Shown one piece after another: positions 61,437 to 64,000 of a stretch of 64,000 bases of DNA. The DNA is from Promerops cafer. Lineage: Eukaryota > Chordata > Aves > Passeriformes > Nectariniidae. The stretch lies in the NCBI GenBank assembly GCA_013398275.1, contig VZSE01015197.1, positions 720,404-784,403 on the forward strand. Direction: 5' to 3'. The notes beneath the pieces are model-generated. The model saw only the letters and a list, made by a program, of their open reading frames with translations, ran no database searches and had not been told where the DNA came from. The position numbers were made by a program, and so were the translations under genes. Numbering within the stretch: the stretch's first letter is position 1; the number at the start of each line of letters is the position of its first letter.

Positions 61437-62237
61437 AAATAAGTACAGCTATGAAAGATTCCTTCAGGTTACATTGATCTCTTTTATAAGGATGATTTAG
61501 TGAAGTATTACTTTGCTTAAAATGAGACATCTCTTGTCTGTCTAAAGCATCTCTTCTGATAATTTATTTTATTTCTTTATGTTGATAGAATGTAGGCAAT
61601 AAACAGAAAGAGTGGATGACACTAAACCATGTGAATGACATACTTATTTAATTATGTTTATAGAAGAACCATCATTATGCATTTCTAATTGGACATTTGC
61701 TTCTAATAGTTTTGTCAGATATAGATTCACAGCCTTTAGAACAACACCTTTTAGCTATAATCTGGAGGTGGACCAGGATTCCTGCACGATCTTTACTAAA
61801 AAATAAATGTTCCATCTGCTCTTTTTTTTGTACAAAACATATGGTGACAATAACAAAGTAATATTACCTAGGGGGAAAAGTACCATCTCTCTGTGTAGCT
61901 AAGGATGGCTGCATAATACTGTGAGATTCTGTTTCTATCATTACATTACAATATGTTACAGAGGCAAAAAATATATTTTATTGGTATCTATGATGTTTGT
62001 GGTAATATCATGATCATGTTGTAGTGACATGAGGAATTTTGTGATTTGAACAGGATTACATTAGCAAATGGCTAGTATAATAATTCTAGTTGATTCAGTC
62101 TTAGTAAGGAAAAGCTAAAGGAAACAGAGACCAGTAAATTCATTTATTACTATTTAAATAGCAAAACGCATATTTATTTGACATATTTATTTTAATCTAT
62201 TTGAAGAATAATTCCATCATGGGGTTCCTGATTCACC

Positions 62238-62241
62238 CAAG
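62238..62241. repeat. Target-site duplication, left copy (CAAG)
   Basis: Four bases directly before the LTR start, identical to 62692-62695 after its end. Confidence 0.75.
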
Positions 62242-62303
62242 TGATGCCTAAAGAGGCTGACCTGGAACAGAGTCTAGACAGAGCCAAAGGAATTAAGTAG
62301 GTA

Positions 62304-62309
62304 TTTATT
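62304..62309 (-). terminator. LTR polyadenylation signal (AATAAA on minus strand)
   Basis: TTTATT on the plus strand, inside the solo LTR about 60 bp from its 3' (left) end. The position fits the R/U5 poly(A) signal of an LTR read on the minus strand. Confidence 0.6.
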
Positions 62310-62367
62310 AAAAAAGCCTTCAAAGGATACACTTTGGGCAGTACAAGAGCCCGGCCGTGGCTCTGCC

Positions 62368-62400
62368 CAAGATGGACCCAAGATGGACGCAAGATGGACG
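62368..62400. repeat. Three 11-bp tandem units in the solo LTR
   Basis: CAAGATGGACC, CAAGATGGACG and CAAGATGGACG in direct succession within the LTR. This may be a local expansion of a single unit of the family. Confidence 0.9.
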
Positions 62401-62691
62401 GCTGGTCATGAGTTTATAAGTTTTGGTCCATTTACATATTGGGGTTAATTGTCCAATTACAGCTTCAGGTTATGAAGTCCCATCCTCTCAGTTTGCTGTC
62501 CTCAATTTGCCATTGTTTACACTTTTTGGGCCCAAAGCTGCAACGGTGTCTTTGGTTCTCAGGCTGGAAAAGGATTGTTTTGTCTAACTAAGCTGTGAAG
62601 AGAACTTGTTAACACTTCATATGAAGTTCAGAGTTACACACTAAGGCAGTCCAGAATCTGAAAAATATGAAAGTTAAAACTTAAGGCATCA

Positions 62692-62695
62692 CAAG
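62692..62695. repeat. Target-site duplication, right copy (CAAG)
   Basis: Four bases directly after the LTR end, identical to 62238-62241. Confidence 0.75.
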
Positions 62696-64000
62696 AACCT
62701 TTTTCCACAACATCAAAAATTCCATGCTCCTAATAAGTAATTATATGGAGCATCTCCATTGTCACTTCAGTATTTTGTGTTTGTAATATAGCACAATAAA
62801 AGTTAAAATTATTGATTAAATGAGATTGATACTGGGGATGGAAGGAGGGAAGGAGAGCTGAAATTTTACTTTAATATCAGTAAAAATTACAGATTTTTGG
62901 TTACTGTCTAAATTTTGTATTTTGCAAGTCTAACAAACTTGAGAGTGGTAAAGACAGAATTTACAATAAAAGTTGAAATGAGCTTCTTGGCCTGCTCTTA
63001 ATTAGCTTCCTTTCCTATTTAGCAATTCCTCTGTGATAAAATTTGTCTTTTTAAAATTATTGTTGTCTCTTATTACTTGACCATATTTGAAAATTCACTT
63101 TTTCAACATAATTCCTTCTTTGTTTGCCGTAGTTTTGTCTTAGTTACAATGCCAGCATTTCCTTTCAGGCACCTACATCTAGATGTAAGATTGTTTTTTC
63201 TGTTGTCAGGATTAAGAAGAAAAAAAGAAAACCACTACCAATTATTGTCCTTTTTTGGTATTTTAGATTGTTCTTTAAAATATTTCTATTCTTTGCCGGT
63301 CTACCATCAACATAAAAAGATTCTATGAAATACCAGTAGAGTTCAGCTGTGTTATTTCAGTTGCAACTTCGCTATGTATCAAGAGCATTCAGAACACTTA
63401 ATGGGCTTTTGTTTTTTCCTTAACAACTGAGTTCTGGAAAGGCATTAAGTCCTATCTCTTCCCGTTTTTTGAGGGATATGAAGTTGTCGTGCAATGCAAT
63501 GTATTTTTCTTCAGGTGTGCAAAATTATTTTTCATGTCTCAAAATCAGAATACTGGAATAAAGCAGAAAACATCTGGTTAGGTCTGCAGTATCTGTCAGT
63601 TTGCCAAATTAGTAGCTTAATAATAGAATATCCATCAAAAGTAAAGAAAAATAATGTTGGGTTTTTTTTGTTTGTGCAGCATAAATGGATATTTATGTTA
63701 AAACCAGTGAGGACATTAATTTTCAAACTTCATTTACTTCTTGAGCCATAGCTATAAATGCTTCATTTGAATTTTTCTGGGTTCTCTGATTTTCCATTTC
63801 ATCTAAGAGGGATTAGAAGCAGAATAAAAAATAAAGTCTCTTCACAAACATGATCCTTCTTGGTTTTTTGTTTTACTAGCATAGTAATAGACATTAGAGA
63901 GGAAATCATTAATTAAATGCTGTTTAATCATATTGTTCATTGAAAATTAACTGTCACTCTGTTTAAGATCTTGACTTCACTACTGTGAGTAAACCATAAT

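Larger units (their letters stand above)
62242..62691 (-). mobile_element. Solo LTR, 450 bp, with 4-bp target-site duplication
   Basis: The ends are TGATGCCTAAAG (62242-62253) and CTTAAGGCATCA (62680-62691), which are inverted repeats matching at 11 of 12 positions. CAAG flanks both sides (62238-62241 and 62692-62695) as a target-site duplication. On the minus strand there are a TTATAAAC-type promoter box near 62.41 kb and AATAAA (TTTATT at 62304-62309 on +), which fixes the transcriptional orientation as minus. Segments such as CATATTGGGGTTAATTGTCC recall songbird LTRs. No internal retroviral sequence remains, so this is a solo LTR. Confidence 0.88.
43455..64000 (+). other. CCDC102B: CCDC102B intron 4, partial (continues beyond window)
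   Basis: From the donor after exon 4 to the window edge (20.5 kb) no further CCDC102B coding exon is visible, so this is read as a long 3' intron. It is rich in CR1 and LTR fragments (listed separately). Unclassified, somewhat GC-richer stretches occur at about 49.15-49.55 kb and 54.8-55.1 kb. The remaining DNA is AT-rich and featureless to my eye. Confidence 0.7.

Noticed and set aside
1..64000. tRNA, snoRNA, miRNA and CRISPR-like structures
   Set aside because: None could be recognised by eye; a covariance-model scan (Infernal/tRNAscan) would be the decisive test.

Overview
The window is vertebrate nuclear DNA, almost certainly from a bird. It is AT-rich, gene-poor and has spliced exons. 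The repeats are diagnostic: chicken-repeat-1 (CR1) LINE fragments with the CR1 3' end and its (ATTCTRTG)-type octamer tail, and LTR fragments of the endogenous-retrovirus families common in bird genomes. The LTR set looks songbird-like, but I cannot fix the species. There are no operons, CRISPR arrays or other prokaryotic features. Nearly every open frame over 60 codons is a chance opening or lies inside a repeat.

One protein-coding gene is recognised: CCDC102B (coiled-coil domain containing 102B, a centrosomal-linker protein), on the + strand and incomplete at its 3' end. Four coding exons can be placed to the base: 18695-19315 (ATG at 18707 or, more likely, 18722), 21132-21343, 25872-25980 and 43350-43454. 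Their splice sites and phases are compatible and they encode 345 codons from the first ATG. The intron between the last two is 17.4 kb. The gene runs off the right edge, because the C-terminal coiled coil (roughly the last 125 residues of the human protein) is not seen. About 40 residues expected between exons 3 and 4 were also not found by eye.

Layout. 1-16.4 kb: non-coding, with one CR1 3' end (4.56 kb) and an antisense block at 12.0-14.1 kb that looks like a decayed protein-coding sequence I cannot identify. 16.44-16.58 kb: a fully open 135-bp segment with strong splice sites, possibly an unrecognised or 5' exon. 18.7-26 kb: CCDC102B exons 1-3. 26.1-28.1 kb: an old CR1-type LINE relic that keeps the 5' half (ORF1 esterase-like and ORF2 endonuclease regions) but not the reverse transcriptase. 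28-43 kb: long intron with small tandem duplications, a C9A36 homopolymer and one LTR U3 fragment. 43.3 kb: exon 4. 44.8-48.3 kb: a nested cluster of CR1 and two LTRs in opposite orientations. 52.8-58.8 kb: two long CR1 copies forming an inverted pair, one with an expanded CTCTG microsatellite. 61.2 kb: a second U3 fragment. 62.24-62.69 kb: a solo LTR with terminal inverted repeats and a 4-bp target-site duplication.

I found no clear new biological system. The best leads are the unidentified antisense coding-like block, the open cryptic exon at 16.44 kb and the apparent gap in the CCDC102B exon series.
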